Of a DNA stretch of 64,000 nt, positions 55,265 through 63,045 are shown one piece after another. The notes under the pieces are model-generated. The model saw only the letters and a program-made list of their open reading frames with translations. It did not search any database and had not been told where the DNA came from. Source of the DNA: Candidatus Gastranaerophilales bacterium (lineage in GTDB: Bacteria > Cyanobacteriota > Vampirovibrionia > Gastranaerophilales > Gastranaerophilaceae); NCBI GenBank assembly GCA_928722015.1, contig CAKMWI010000011.1, forward strand, positions 186,001 through 250,000. The letters are read 5' to 3'. Each line of letters opens with the position of its first letter. The first letter of the stretch is position 1. The position numbers were made by a program, and so were the translations under genes.

Positions 55265-56553
55265 CTCTTATCATTGACAAACGATTAGAACTGTCAACAA
55301 AGTATAAGAAATTGCTGGAATCAGATTCTAATCATGTAATAGTATCAAAAGACTTAATCTCTGCAATAAAAATAATTCAGGATAAAGAACCTGATTTAAT
55401 AATTATTTCTGATAGCTTTGATAACGATTTGTCTGACTTTTGCAAACAAGTTCGAGCTTTAACATATAACATGCGCCCTATTATTGTTGCATTATCAAAG
55501 TCTGCCGATTTTAACGATATGATTAAAGTTTTGAATAACGGAGCAGACGATTTTCTATCAGAACCTGTCAACTCAGAAGAATTTAAAGTCAGAATGATGG
55601 CGCATCTACGACGAGAATTTGAATCAATTCTTGATTCTAAAGTACTTTTACCAGGAAAAAATTATACTCTGCGTGCAATCAAAAGAAAACTTTCAGAAAA
55701 AAACAACTGGGCAATGTTATATATAAGCATAGAAAATTTCGACAGCTATAAAGAAGCCTACACTGAACTTGCATCTGATAAACTTCTTCAAACTTACAGT
55801 GCAATTATTAAAGCTTCATTAGATGAAAATGATTACTTCGGACAGCTGAGTGAAAATATATTTCTGGTAATAACAGATACTATAAAATCAGAACGTCTTG
55901 CTCGCTTTTTAACATTTGCATTCGATTCTGTTTCAAATAAATTCTATGCAGAACATGATTTAGAACGAGGCTATATGATTCTTCAAGGGGATGAATTTGC
56001 CGGACGCAGAGCAAATTTTGTCCATTCAACTATTAGCGTGGCTACAAACGAATTTCACAAGTATAAAGATACCACACAAATTTTGAATACATTAATCCAA
56101 ATTCATAATATGGCAAATTTAGCAAACACATCAAATTATTTAATTGAACGCCCGAAAATTGAAGGTGAAAACAGCATTTCAGAAAAAGACTATAATAATA
56201 AAATCCTTATTTTTGAAACAGATGAAGCATTGAGTGTTCTTTTAAATACAATTTTAAATCTACAGGGTTATAAAACAAAAATACTAAATGAATATTCTCT
56301 TCCATCAGAAGAAGAAATCCCTGCACTTATAATAATTGACGCAGGAGATTTAGAAAAGAAAAATGGTCTAAATCTGTGCTATCAAATTAAACAACATCAA
56401 AAATTTAATGATACAAAAATTATTGTAACATCAATCATACATGACAAAGAACTCGTCTTAAATACAGGCGCAGATTTATATCTGCCAAAACCCTATGACA
56501 TAGCAGCATTAATAAAATGGGTAGAAAACTTTATAAAAGAATATAATAATTAA
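55252..56553 (+). CDS. Response regulator: REC - degenerate GGDEF - REC
   Basis: The 433-aa protein has a receiver domain (about 1-125, Asp in IIISDSFDND), a middle domain (about 140-300) with the fold pattern of GGDEF cyclases, and a second receiver (about 315-433, Asp in LIIIDAGDLEKKNG). In the middle domain the GGDEF loop reads GQLSENIFLVI, so it cannot make cyclic-di-GMP and may bind nucleotide or partner proteins instead. It is encoded with the sensorless kinase, and the two likely form a phosphorelay. Confidence 0.8.
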   Translation: MQSVTLIIDKRLELSTKYKKLLESDSNHVIVSKDLISAIKIIQDKEPDLIIISDSFDNDLSDFCKQVRALTYNMRPIIVALSKSADFNDMIKVLNNGADDFLSEPVNSEEFKVRMMAHLRREFESILDSKVLLPGKNYTLRAIKRKLSEKNNWAMLYISIENFDSYKEAYTELASDKLLQTYSAIIKASLDENDYFGQLSENIFLVITDTIKSERLARFLTFAFDSVSNKFYAEHDLERGYMILQGDEFAGRRANFVHSTISVATNEFHKYKDTTQILNTLIQIHNMANLANTSNYLIERPKIEGENSISEKDYNNKILIFETDEALSVLLNTILNLQGYKTKILNEYSLPSEEEIPALIIIDAGDLEKKNGLNLCYQIKQHQKFNDTKIIVTSIIHDKELVLNTGADLYLPKPYDIAALIKWVENFIKEYNN

Positions 56554-56738
56554 CTTAAAATATCTTCTAAAATTTCAGCATTGCGAGGAGCATCTTTTAA
56601 TTGTTGTTTTGATAATCTGCGCATGTAATTTCGCAAAGCTTCTCTTATTAATTCACTTCTTGAACAACATTCAGTATTTGCCAAGCCATCTACCTTATTC
56701 AAAAATTCATCCGGCATTGTTACTAAAATTTTAGCCAT
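56550..56738 (-). CDS. Ribbon-helix-helix (CopG-type) protein
   Basis: The 62-aa protein has the RHH pattern: strand AKILVTMPDEFLNKVD, helix SRSELIREALRNYMRR, then a polar C-terminal tail. Such proteins are dimeric DNA-binding repressors, often antitoxins or NikR-like regulators. No partner toxin is evident next to it. It overlaps the end of the convergent response-regulator gene by 4 nt. Confidence 0.85.
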   Translation of the reverse strand: MAKILVTMPDEFLNKVDGLANTECCSRSELIREALRNYMRRLSKQQLKDAPRNAEILEDILS

Positions 56739-56873
56739 AAAACTAACCCTTTCTCATAATAATTATAACATAGCGATTAGGTTTAATCAAGATGGAATTC
56801 CCCTTCTCACCACCTACGGGTCGGCATTGTAAAAAATTTTTCAATGAATAATATTAAAACGAAAGGAGTCAAT

Positions 56874-57440
56874 ATGGAAGAAAATCAAAAAACAGAAGAA
56901 ACTGTAAAAATTAAAGAAAAAAACTATCCAATGTGTTCAAATCATCCTTTAATGAAAACTTTAATGGTTGGCCTATTAATTTTTCTAGGAGCATTTTGTG
57001 CATTTTATACCGTTGCAGATTGGCACATGAAATCATTGTTGGGACCAGCTTTTGGACCAAGACCTTTTGCTGACAGAATGGAAAGAATGATTCAAAAAGA
57101 TATGCGTACAATGGATTATATGATGAGAGAAAACAGAAGATTCTCAAGAAAAGCAGCACAAGTAATACATCTTGAACAAACAAAAGACGCATATAAAGTC
57201 ATTATCGATTTAAGAGCATTTGACAACAATGAAAATAATCTTCAAACTTCAGTAAACGGTAAAATTTTAACAATTAATGGACGTACCATAAGAAAATCCA
57301 AACATAATGAGCAAATTTCTGAATTTCAACAAAATTATCTATTTGGAGACAATGTTAGATTGAAAGATTTGACCAAAGAAACCGACGGAAATTATTATAT
57401 AATAACAATTCCAATAGGTGAAAGTGAAACAGAAGAATAA
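56874..57440 (+). CDS. Membrane-anchored Hsp20-like protein
   Basis: The 188-aa protein has a cytoplasmic N-terminus, one membrane helix (about 24-45, TLMVGLLIFLGAFCAFYTVA) and a Met-rich linker (MERMIQKDMRTMDYMMRE). A C-terminal beta-rich domain has the alpha-crystallin pattern: YKVIIDLRAFDNNENN, VNGKILTINGRTIRK, and FGDNVRLKDL...ITIPIGE. Small heat-shock proteins are normally soluble, so the anchor is unusual. The start at 56874 has AAAGGAG; an upstream Met has no site. Confidence 0.75.
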   Translation: MEENQKTEETVKIKEKNYPMCSNHPLMKTLMVGLLIFLGAFCAFYTVADWHMKSLLGPAFGPRPFADRMERMIQKDMRTMDYMMRENRRFSRKAAQVIHLEQTKDAYKVIIDLRAFDNNENNLQTSVNGKILTINGRTIRKSKHNEQISEFQQNYLFGDNVRLKDLTKETDGNYYIITIPIGESETEE

Positions 57441-57469
57441 AATTTAAAATTTTCAAATGAATACATTTA

Positions 57470-57943
57470 TTAAAAGGTTTGTTTTTGTAATTTGTCAAAG
57501 ACAGATCTTTTATAATTATAATTAAAAGTAAAGTTTACATCCACAAATTTCCCTGTGAAAAATTCGGGCAATGGTTCCAGTGGAGAAGTATCATTTAATG
57601 CTTTTATTGCAGCTTCATCCATTCTTTTATTTCCGGACGACTTTCCTATTTTTATATTTGTAATCCGTCCATCTTTTTGCACTCTGTACTGTAAAACAGT
57701 ACTACTATTTGTATTCTCTGATGGTGGATTCCAATTAGCTTTAATTGAATGTTGCATCTTTTTCATATAAGAAGCCCAACCAGCATCTTTCATATCCTCT
57801 TTTTGAGAAGATGAAACACCAGACTTATTAAATACACTTTTAATAGTATTACTGTTTTTATTAATAGCATACGCACTGCCAAAAGCAGTCAAAATAACTA
57901 CCACAATAAAACTATATGCAAATATTATATACTTTTGCTTCAT
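57470..57943 (-). CDS. TonB C-terminal domain protein
   Basis: The 157-aa protein has a signal-anchor helix (about 5-25), a short linker, and a TonB/TolA C-terminal domain: WASYMKKMQHSIKANWNPP, VLQYRVQKDGRITNIKIGKSSGNKRMDEAAIKAL, and a final strand VDVNFTFNYN. It is shorter than canonical TonB and lacks the Pro-rich periplasmic bridge. Energy transfer to an outer-membrane receptor or envelope function can be supposed. AAGGAAGG precedes the ATG. Confidence 0.82.
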   Translation of the reverse strand: MKQKYIIFAYSFIVVVILTAFGSAYAINKNSNTIKSVFNKSGVSSSQKEDMKDAGWASYMKKMQHSIKANWNPPSENTNSSTVLQYRVQKDGRITNIKIGKSSGNKRMDEAAIKALNDTSPLEPLPEFFTGKFVDVNFTFNYNYKRSVFDKLQKQTF

Positions 57944-57976
57944 ATATAACCTTCCTTTCTTGAACTGATTATAACT

Positions 57977-59038
57977 CTATCTTTTTTTAAATACTTCAGC
58001 AATAGAATTATTATAATCAGGTCGTAAAATTCCTTTTTCTGTAATAATTCCCGTAATAAGCTCATGAGGAGTTACATCAAATCCAGGATTTATAATATTC
58101 ACGCCCTGCGCACAAATTGGTTTTCCATTTATGTGAGTTACCTCGTCATGAGAGCGCTCTTCAATAACAATTTCATCTCCGGATTTAATACTTGTATCAA
58201 TTGTAGATAACGGAGCTGCGACATAAAAAGGAATATTATGGTATTTTGCAGCAATAGCAACAGTATAAGTTCCAATTTTATTTGCAGCATCACCATTTGC
58301 AGCAATTCTGTCAGCTCCGACACATACCATATCTATCATCCCTTTTTTCATAAAATATGAACACATACCATCTGTTATAAGTGTTACAGGGATTCCATCC
58401 ATAGTAAGTTCAAGAGTAGTAATCCTTGCCCCCTGCTGACGAGGTCTTGTTTCATCAGCAAAAACTTGAATCGTATTATCTTTTGCATAGGCTGAACGCA
58501 CAACACCCAGAGCAGTACCGTATCCTACAGTTGCTAATGCTCCGGCATTACAATGAGTCAAGATAGTTGCACCTTTAGGAACTATTTCTGAACCATAATC
58601 ACCAATTTTTTTATTTATTGAAATATCTTCAAGCTCCAATTTTTTACCATTATCCGCAAGTTCTTTAATCAGTGTTTTTATATCTGATTTAGAATTTTTA
58701 ATAATTTCTTTTTGCTGCTCAACAGCCCACATAAGATTAACAGCCGTTGGTCTGGCACTTGCTATATAATCAGCTTTTTCAAGTAATCGATTTACAAAAT
58801 CTTCACGAGAAAGATTCAAATTTTCAAGCTCCTGCGCAAATAACACAACACCATGAGCCCCTGCTATACCTATTGCAGGAGCCCCTCTAACTATCATTGT
58901 TTTTATAGCATCAAACATATCCTGCCCTGTTGTAATATTTATATATTCAAAAGAATCAGGGAATTTAGTTTGATCCACCATTTTCGAATATGTATCTATC
59001 CATTCAATTGTTCTTATTTTTGACTGAAATTCTGCCAT
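57977..59038 (-). CDS. mtnA: S-methyl-5-thioribose-1-phosphate isomerase
   Basis: MtnA converts methylthioribose-1-phosphate to the ribulose form in the methionine salvage pathway; related enzymes isomerise other 5-deoxy sugars. The catalytic C163 lies in THCNAGALATVGYG and D243 in VGADRIAANGDAANKIGT. RGAPAIGIAGAHG (51-63) forms the phosphate site. It is 353 aa. No other mtn genes are near, so it may act in a shortened pathway. GAAGGA precedes the ATG. It follows the membrane gene by 12 nt. Confidence 0.95.
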   Translation of the reverse strand: MAEFQSKIRTIEWIDTYSKMVDQTKFPDSFEYINITTGQDMFDAIKTMIVRGAPAIGIAGAHGVVLFAQELENLNLSREDFVNRLLEKADYIASARPTAVNLMWAVEQQKEIIKNSKSDIKTLIKELADNGKKLELEDISINKKIGDYGSEIVPKGATILTHCNAGALATVGYGTALGVVRSAYAKDNTIQVFADETRPRQQGARITTLELTMDGIPVTLITDGMCSYFMKKGMIDMVCVGADRIAANGDAANKIGTYTVAIAAKYHNIPFYVAAPLSTIDTSIKSGDEIVIEERSHDEVTHINGKPICAQGVNIINPGFDVTPHELITGIITEKGILRPDYNNSIAEVFKKR

Positions 59039-59050
59039 TTACTTTTCCTT

Positions 59051-59548
59051 CTATTTATAATTCTCTTGTGTTAAATCTTTTTGTTGCTTTAATTCCGGAT
59101 GTTTTGCTTCATACATATCACGTATAAAATTAATTATATAATAAGTAGCAAAAGCTGAAAATGAATTTGTCGTCCCGCATAATACCCCCAAAAATATAAT
59201 AAAAGTTCCAATAAGCCAAACAGGAGAATTAACTACCATTGCTGTTAAAAAGAAATTAGGAGTATAATGAAAAAGTTTAGACAAAATAACAATAATTATG
59301 CAATATGCAATTGCAAATGTAAAATTAGCACAAAAGCCGATTAAAGCCCCTGTAATAATACTATCTTTCGGAGTTGTTAAATCCAGTTTACCATCCATAA
59401 TCAAATATATAATAACTACAGGAGCTGCAAGTAACAAAACAGTAAAAAGCATTATCATTCCAATAAAAGGAATTGGTGCCAGAAATCCAAGAATTAAACC
59501 TAAAATCAAGCTTAATATTATTATTTGCTGTAGTAAAAATTTGTTCAT
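59051..59548 (-). CDS. Multi-pass membrane protein, unknown
   Basis: The 165-aa protein has four membrane helices (about 5-22, 25-50, 66-95, 102-140) and a polar C-terminal tail. No family is recognised. No ribosome site is seen; TGa-TAAAAT ends 8 nt before the ATG, close to the leaderless arrangement of neighbouring genes. It lies between ruvC and mtnA in the same direction with short gaps. Confidence 0.6.
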   Translation of the reverse strand: MNKFLLQQIIILSLILGLILGFLAPIPFIGMIMLFTVLLLAAPVVIIYLIMDGKLDLTTPKDSIITGALIGFCANFTFAIAYCIIIVILSKLFHYTPNFFLTAMVVNSPVWLIGTFIIFLGVLCGTTNSFSAFATYYIINFIRDMYEAKHPELKQQKDLTQENYK

Positions 59549-59574
59549 TGTAAATTATTTTATCATTTATATAA

Positions 59575-60075
59575 TTATTTTTCAAATTTTTTCAAATCCT
59601 GAATTGCATCAGGACTTCTTGTATAAGAAATTGCAATTGCTATAGAATCTACAGTATCATCAAGTTTTGGTAATCTTTCACATCCCAAACTAAATTTAAC
59701 CATCTGTTCAACTTCTTTTTTTGACGCTCTGCCATATCCTGTTAAAACTTGCTTAACTTCCATCGGAGTATACTCATATATAGGTATTCTATGCTGCTCC
59801 AAAACAGCCAAAATAACCCCCCTTGCATGAGCAACAGGCATAACAGTAGTCTGGTTTCGAAAGAAAAAAAGTTTTTCAATTGCACAAACATCCGGATTAT
59901 ACTTTTCGACAATAGAAGTCATATCATTAAGAATCTCCAGAAGTCTTAGCGATTCTCTTTCTCCTTTAGGAGTTTGAATAGAACCGGAGTGCAAAAGCTC
60001 TATATTTTTTCCATCAAATTCAATAATACTATACCCGACAATAGCCATTCCCGGATCTATACCTAAAATTTTCAT
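59575..60075 (-). CDS. ruvC: Holliday junction resolvase RuvC
   Basis: RuvC cuts Holliday junctions in recombination. The four acidic catalytic residues are D7 (ILGIDPGM), E67 (CAIEKLFF), D140 and D143 (LDDTVDSIAIA). The 166-aa length is normal. There is no Shine-Dalgarno; an extended -10 (TGt-TAAAAT) ends 6 nt before the ATG, so a leaderless mRNA is predicted. No ruvA or ruvB is in the window. Confidence 0.96.
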   Translation of the reverse strand: MKILGIDPGMAIVGYSIIEFDGKNIELLHSGSIQTPKGERESLRLLEILNDMTSIVEKYNPDVCAIEKLFFFRNQTTVMPVAHARGVILAVLEQHRIPIYEYTPMEVKQVLTGYGRASKKEVEQMVKFSLGCERLPKLDDTVDSIAIAISYTRSPDAIQDLKKFEK

Positions 60076-60081
60076 ATATAT

Positions 60082-60111
60082 ATTTTAACACGAATAGAAA
60101 CCCTCTGTTAA
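60082..60111 (-). promoter_or_regulatory. Promoter of ruvC, predicted leaderless
   Basis: On the minus strand TTAACA (60111-60106) is 18 bp from TAAAAT (60087-60082), with TGT just before the -10. It ends 6 nt before the ATG. Confidence 0.55.
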
Positions 60112-60141
60112 CAAAAGTTATACATCCTATTCTCAAAAATT

Positions 60142-61563
60142 TTAAAATCTAAAATCTCGTTGTCCGTTTTCAATACAATTCAAATTTTTTTCAACAATAC
60201 ACTCGATTTTTTTATCTACAAAAGTTGCTAACTCTTTTTTAATTAACTCTTCACCTATTTTTTTAGTTTCATCAGAGGCATAATCTTCAAGATATTCTTT
60301 CAGTGTCATAATAGCATTTGGATGGCAAAAGTTATGAATTTGCTGCTCTTTACAAATAGCCATAAATCTATCACCGACTCTACCTTCTCTATAACAGGCA
60401 GTACAAAAACTTGGAACATAACCAAGTTCCATAAGCCATCTAATAATTTCATCCAGTGTTCTTCTATCTTCAACATCGAATTGAGCTGTTTCTTCCTCAG
60501 TTTCATCTTCTGGATGAGCATATCCTCCGACACTTGTTTTTGAACCGCCGCTGATTTGAGAAATACCCAGCTTTAGAACTCTTTCTCGACATTTTTTAGA
60601 TTCTCTTGTTGAAATAATCATACCGGTATATGGCACTGCAATTCTTATACAAGCAACAATTTTTGCAAATGTATCATCATCAATGCCATTATCAAATGTT
60701 GAAGGATCAATATCATCAGCTTTCCTTATTCTTGGAACAGAAATTGTATGAGGACCAACTCCAAACACAGCTTCCAAATGTTCAGCATGCATCAAAAGTG
60801 CTGAAAACTCATATCTATACATTTCCAAACCGAATAAAACTCCTAAACCAACATCATCTATGCCACCCTGCATAGCTCTATCCATAGCTTCAGTATGATA
60901 TGCATAATTATGCTTTGGTCCGGTTGGATGCAATCTTTCATAAGATTCTTTATTATATGTTTCTTGGAACAAAATATATGTCCCAATTCCTGCTTCTTTT
61001 AATTTTCTATAATTTTCAACAGTTGTAGCTGCAATATTAACATTAGCTCGTCTTATTGCACCATTTTTATGATGAATTGAATAAATTGTTTTTAAAGATT
61101 CTAAAACATATTCAATCGGATTATTAACAGGATCTTCACCTGTCTCAATTGCAAGACGTTTATGCCCCATATCTTGGAGAGCAATCACCTCTTGTTTTAT
61201 CTCTTCTTGAGTCATTTTTTTTCTTGGTATATGTTTATTTTTTGCATGATACGGACAATAAACACAACCGTTTATACAATAATTTGATAAATACAAAGGA
61301 GCAAAAAGTACAATTCTATTTCCGTAATAATCCTGCTTAATCTTTTCAGCCAATTTGAAAATTTCTTGATTTTTCTCTTCTATCTCACAATCTAATAAAA
61401 CAGCAGCTTCTCTATGAGACAGGCCTTTACCCAAACGAGCTTTTTCTAAAATTTTATCAATAAGCTCTATATTATTCTTATTTTCTTGTGCAAATTTTAA
61501 TGAAACTAAAACTTCTTCATGGTTTATAAATTCCTCGGCTTTTCCGGATTTAGGGTTATACAT
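60142..61563 (-). CDS. hydG: [FeFe]-hydrogenase maturase HydG
   Basis: HydG is a radical-SAM tyrosine lyase that makes the CO and cyanide ligands of the [FeFe]-hydrogenase H-cluster. The SAM cluster motif is C96-x3-C100-x2-C103 (CINGCVYC). The second, HydG-specific cluster motif is C387-x2-C390-x22-C413. The 473-aa length is typical. GGAG lies before the ATG. No hydE, hydF or hydrogenase is in the window, but its presence implies hydrogen metabolism. ThiH lacks this C-terminal arrangement in detail, so HydG is preferred. Confidence 0.92.
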   Translation of the reverse strand: MYNPKSGKAEEFINHEEVLVSLKFAQENKNNIELIDKILEKARLGKGLSHREAAVLLDCEIEEKNQEIFKLAEKIKQDYYGNRIVLFAPLYLSNYCINGCVYCPYHAKNKHIPRKKMTQEEIKQEVIALQDMGHKRLAIETGEDPVNNPIEYVLESLKTIYSIHHKNGAIRRANVNIAATTVENYRKLKEAGIGTYILFQETYNKESYERLHPTGPKHNYAYHTEAMDRAMQGGIDDVGLGVLFGLEMYRYEFSALLMHAEHLEAVFGVGPHTISVPRIRKADDIDPSTFDNGIDDDTFAKIVACIRIAVPYTGMIISTRESKKCRERVLKLGISQISGGSKTSVGGYAHPEDETEEETAQFDVEDRRTLDEIIRWLMELGYVPSFCTACYREGRVGDRFMAICKEQQIHNFCHPNAIMTLKEYLEDYASDETKKIGEELIKKELATFVDKKIECIVEKNLNCIENGQRDFRF

Positions 61564-61647
61564 AATCTCTCCTGTCTAGTTTTATTATAATAATAAAACT
61601 TTAATAATAAAAGTAAAGCGAAACTGATAGATTAAATATATCAAATG

Positions 61648-62232
61648 CTATAACTTTATATTCTGCTTATCAGCAAATTTTGCTGCACCAACAGCCGCAA
61701 AATGATCGGTAATTGCACCAAGAGCTAATCCGCCAATCGCACCTTCTATAGCCGCTGCCAGTAAAACTAAAGGCGACACCCTGTAACGAGGAAATAAACA
61801 TTGAACTGCGGATAATGCAGGGAGAGCAATAGCACCCATAACCGGTCCTATCTTCTTTCCTATATTTGGTTCGTAATAGACATTTTCTTTTTTAGTAATC
61901 TGAGCTTCATCATTATTATCAAGTACGGCTTTTTTACCTTCCAACTCTAATTTATCGGCAAATTCCTTATTTTTATTATTAATTTTATCATCAATATATT
62001 TGCCACAACCAAGTGCAGTAAGAATAAACAATGGAATATAAAGGAAATTAACACTTCCGCGTACAAATTCCAACAAACCAAGAGTAGATGCAAACGCCCC
62101 GGTTGTTATTCCAATATTTGATTTATATGTTTTTTTAACAACCTGGTGATTAGAATTATCTTGTTCAGTTCTTTCGGCTGACAAAAAAGATACTCTGGCC
62201 GGAAGCGTATTATAACCTTGAACTTTAAGCAT
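61648..62232 (-). CDS. Membrane protein with N-terminal VSFLS tag (paralog 1)
   Basis: The 194-aa protein begins with a polar segment bearing V-S-F-L-S at 14-18. Membrane segments follow at about 37-55 and 62-75. A charged loop has KINNKNKEFADKLELEGKKA and TKKENVYYEPNIGKK. It ends with a Gly/Ala-rich hydrophobic segment GAIGGLALGAITDHF. It is homologous to the next gene, 18 nt upstream in the operon, and a weak match to the 40.1 kb protein. Function is unknown. AAGGA precedes the start. Confidence 0.65.
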   Translation of the reverse strand: MLKVQGYNTLPARVSFLSAERTEQDNSNHQVVKKTYKSNIGITTGAFASTLGLLEFVRGSVNFLYIPLFILTALGCGKYIDDKINNKNKEFADKLELEGKKAVLDNNDEAQITKKENVYYEPNIGKKIGPVMGAIALPALSAVQCLFPRYRVSPLVLLAAAIEGAIGGLALGAITDHFAAVGAAKFADKQNIKL

Positions 62233-62250
62233 AGAAAAAATCCTTAAAAA

Positions 62251-62949
62251 TTAAATTTCTACAGATTTTTTGTCAGCATACTTTGCAGCACCCTTATTTG
62301 CAATTTTATCTGTAATAGAACCAAGAATAAGTCCACCAACAGCTCCGATAGCAGCTCCTGCAATATATTGTCCTACAGGAATTTTAGATTTTGCAGCAAA
62401 TTTTTCAATAAGCATAGTTAGAGGATAAACCACAACTCCAAGAAGTGTTCCTAATTTTTTACCTGTATTAGATTTATAATATACATTTTCTTTTTTGGTT
62501 AAATCAGCACGATCTTCTTCATCTAAAACAGCTCTTTTACCCTTCGTTTCCAAATCCTGAGCAAACTGTGCATTTTTATCATTTATCTTTTTATCTACTA
62601 AAGCTCCGCATCCAAGTGCAGTAAGAATAGAAATAGGCAATGTTAACCATAACTTATTACTTGAAGCTTTTAAAAGATTTATAGAATCTTTCATAGCCTT
62701 TTTATCTGCTGCACCTAAAACATCGTCAAGCTCCTTCAATGCATTTTCATTATATTTGCCCACAGTTTTAGCAACAGTATTAACTCCTAAAGTAACCGCG
62801 GTACCTAAACCTGCCCATACTGCACCAGTTTTTAAACCTGCATGGGTTTTAAAATATGAATTTGTACCGGCTTGATTTTCATTATGTTCTCCATTACTTT
62901 TAAAAGATAAGTTATTTGGATTAATACGATAATTTTGAACTGTTAACAT
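62251..62949 (-). CDS. Membrane protein with N-terminal LSFKS tag (paralog 2)
   Basis: The 232-aa protein shares with its neighbour the LTALGCGALVDKKIND motif, the charged loop KKENVYYKSNTGKKLG and the C-terminal GAVGGLILGSITDK. It has an extra helical segment of about 45 residues after the first membrane helix. The N-terminus has L-S-F-K-S at 14-18. The two form a tandem duplication and one transcription unit. GGAG precedes the ATG. Confidence 0.65.
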   Translation of the reverse strand: MLTVQNYRINPNNLSFKSNGEHNENQAGTNSYFKTHAGLKTGAVWAGLGTAVTLGVNTVAKTVGKYNENALKELDDVLGAADKKAMKDSINLLKASSNKLWLTLPISILTALGCGALVDKKINDKNAQFAQDLETKGKRAVLDEEDRADLTKKENVYYKSNTGKKLGTLLGVVVYPLTMLIEKFAAKSKIPVGQYIAGAAIGAVGGLILGSITDKIANKGAAKYADKKSVEI

Positions 62950-63045
62950 AAATATTTTCTCCTGTAAGTACTAAGTATTATTATAATAACTATGACAAAA
63001 TATTTTTGCTAATTAACAAAAAATTATTAATAATTGTTAACAACC

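Noticed and set aside
56796..56830. Third copy of the 32-bp repeat
   Set aside because: Only TTCCCCTT and GCATTGT match and the spacing differs; similarity is too weak to call.
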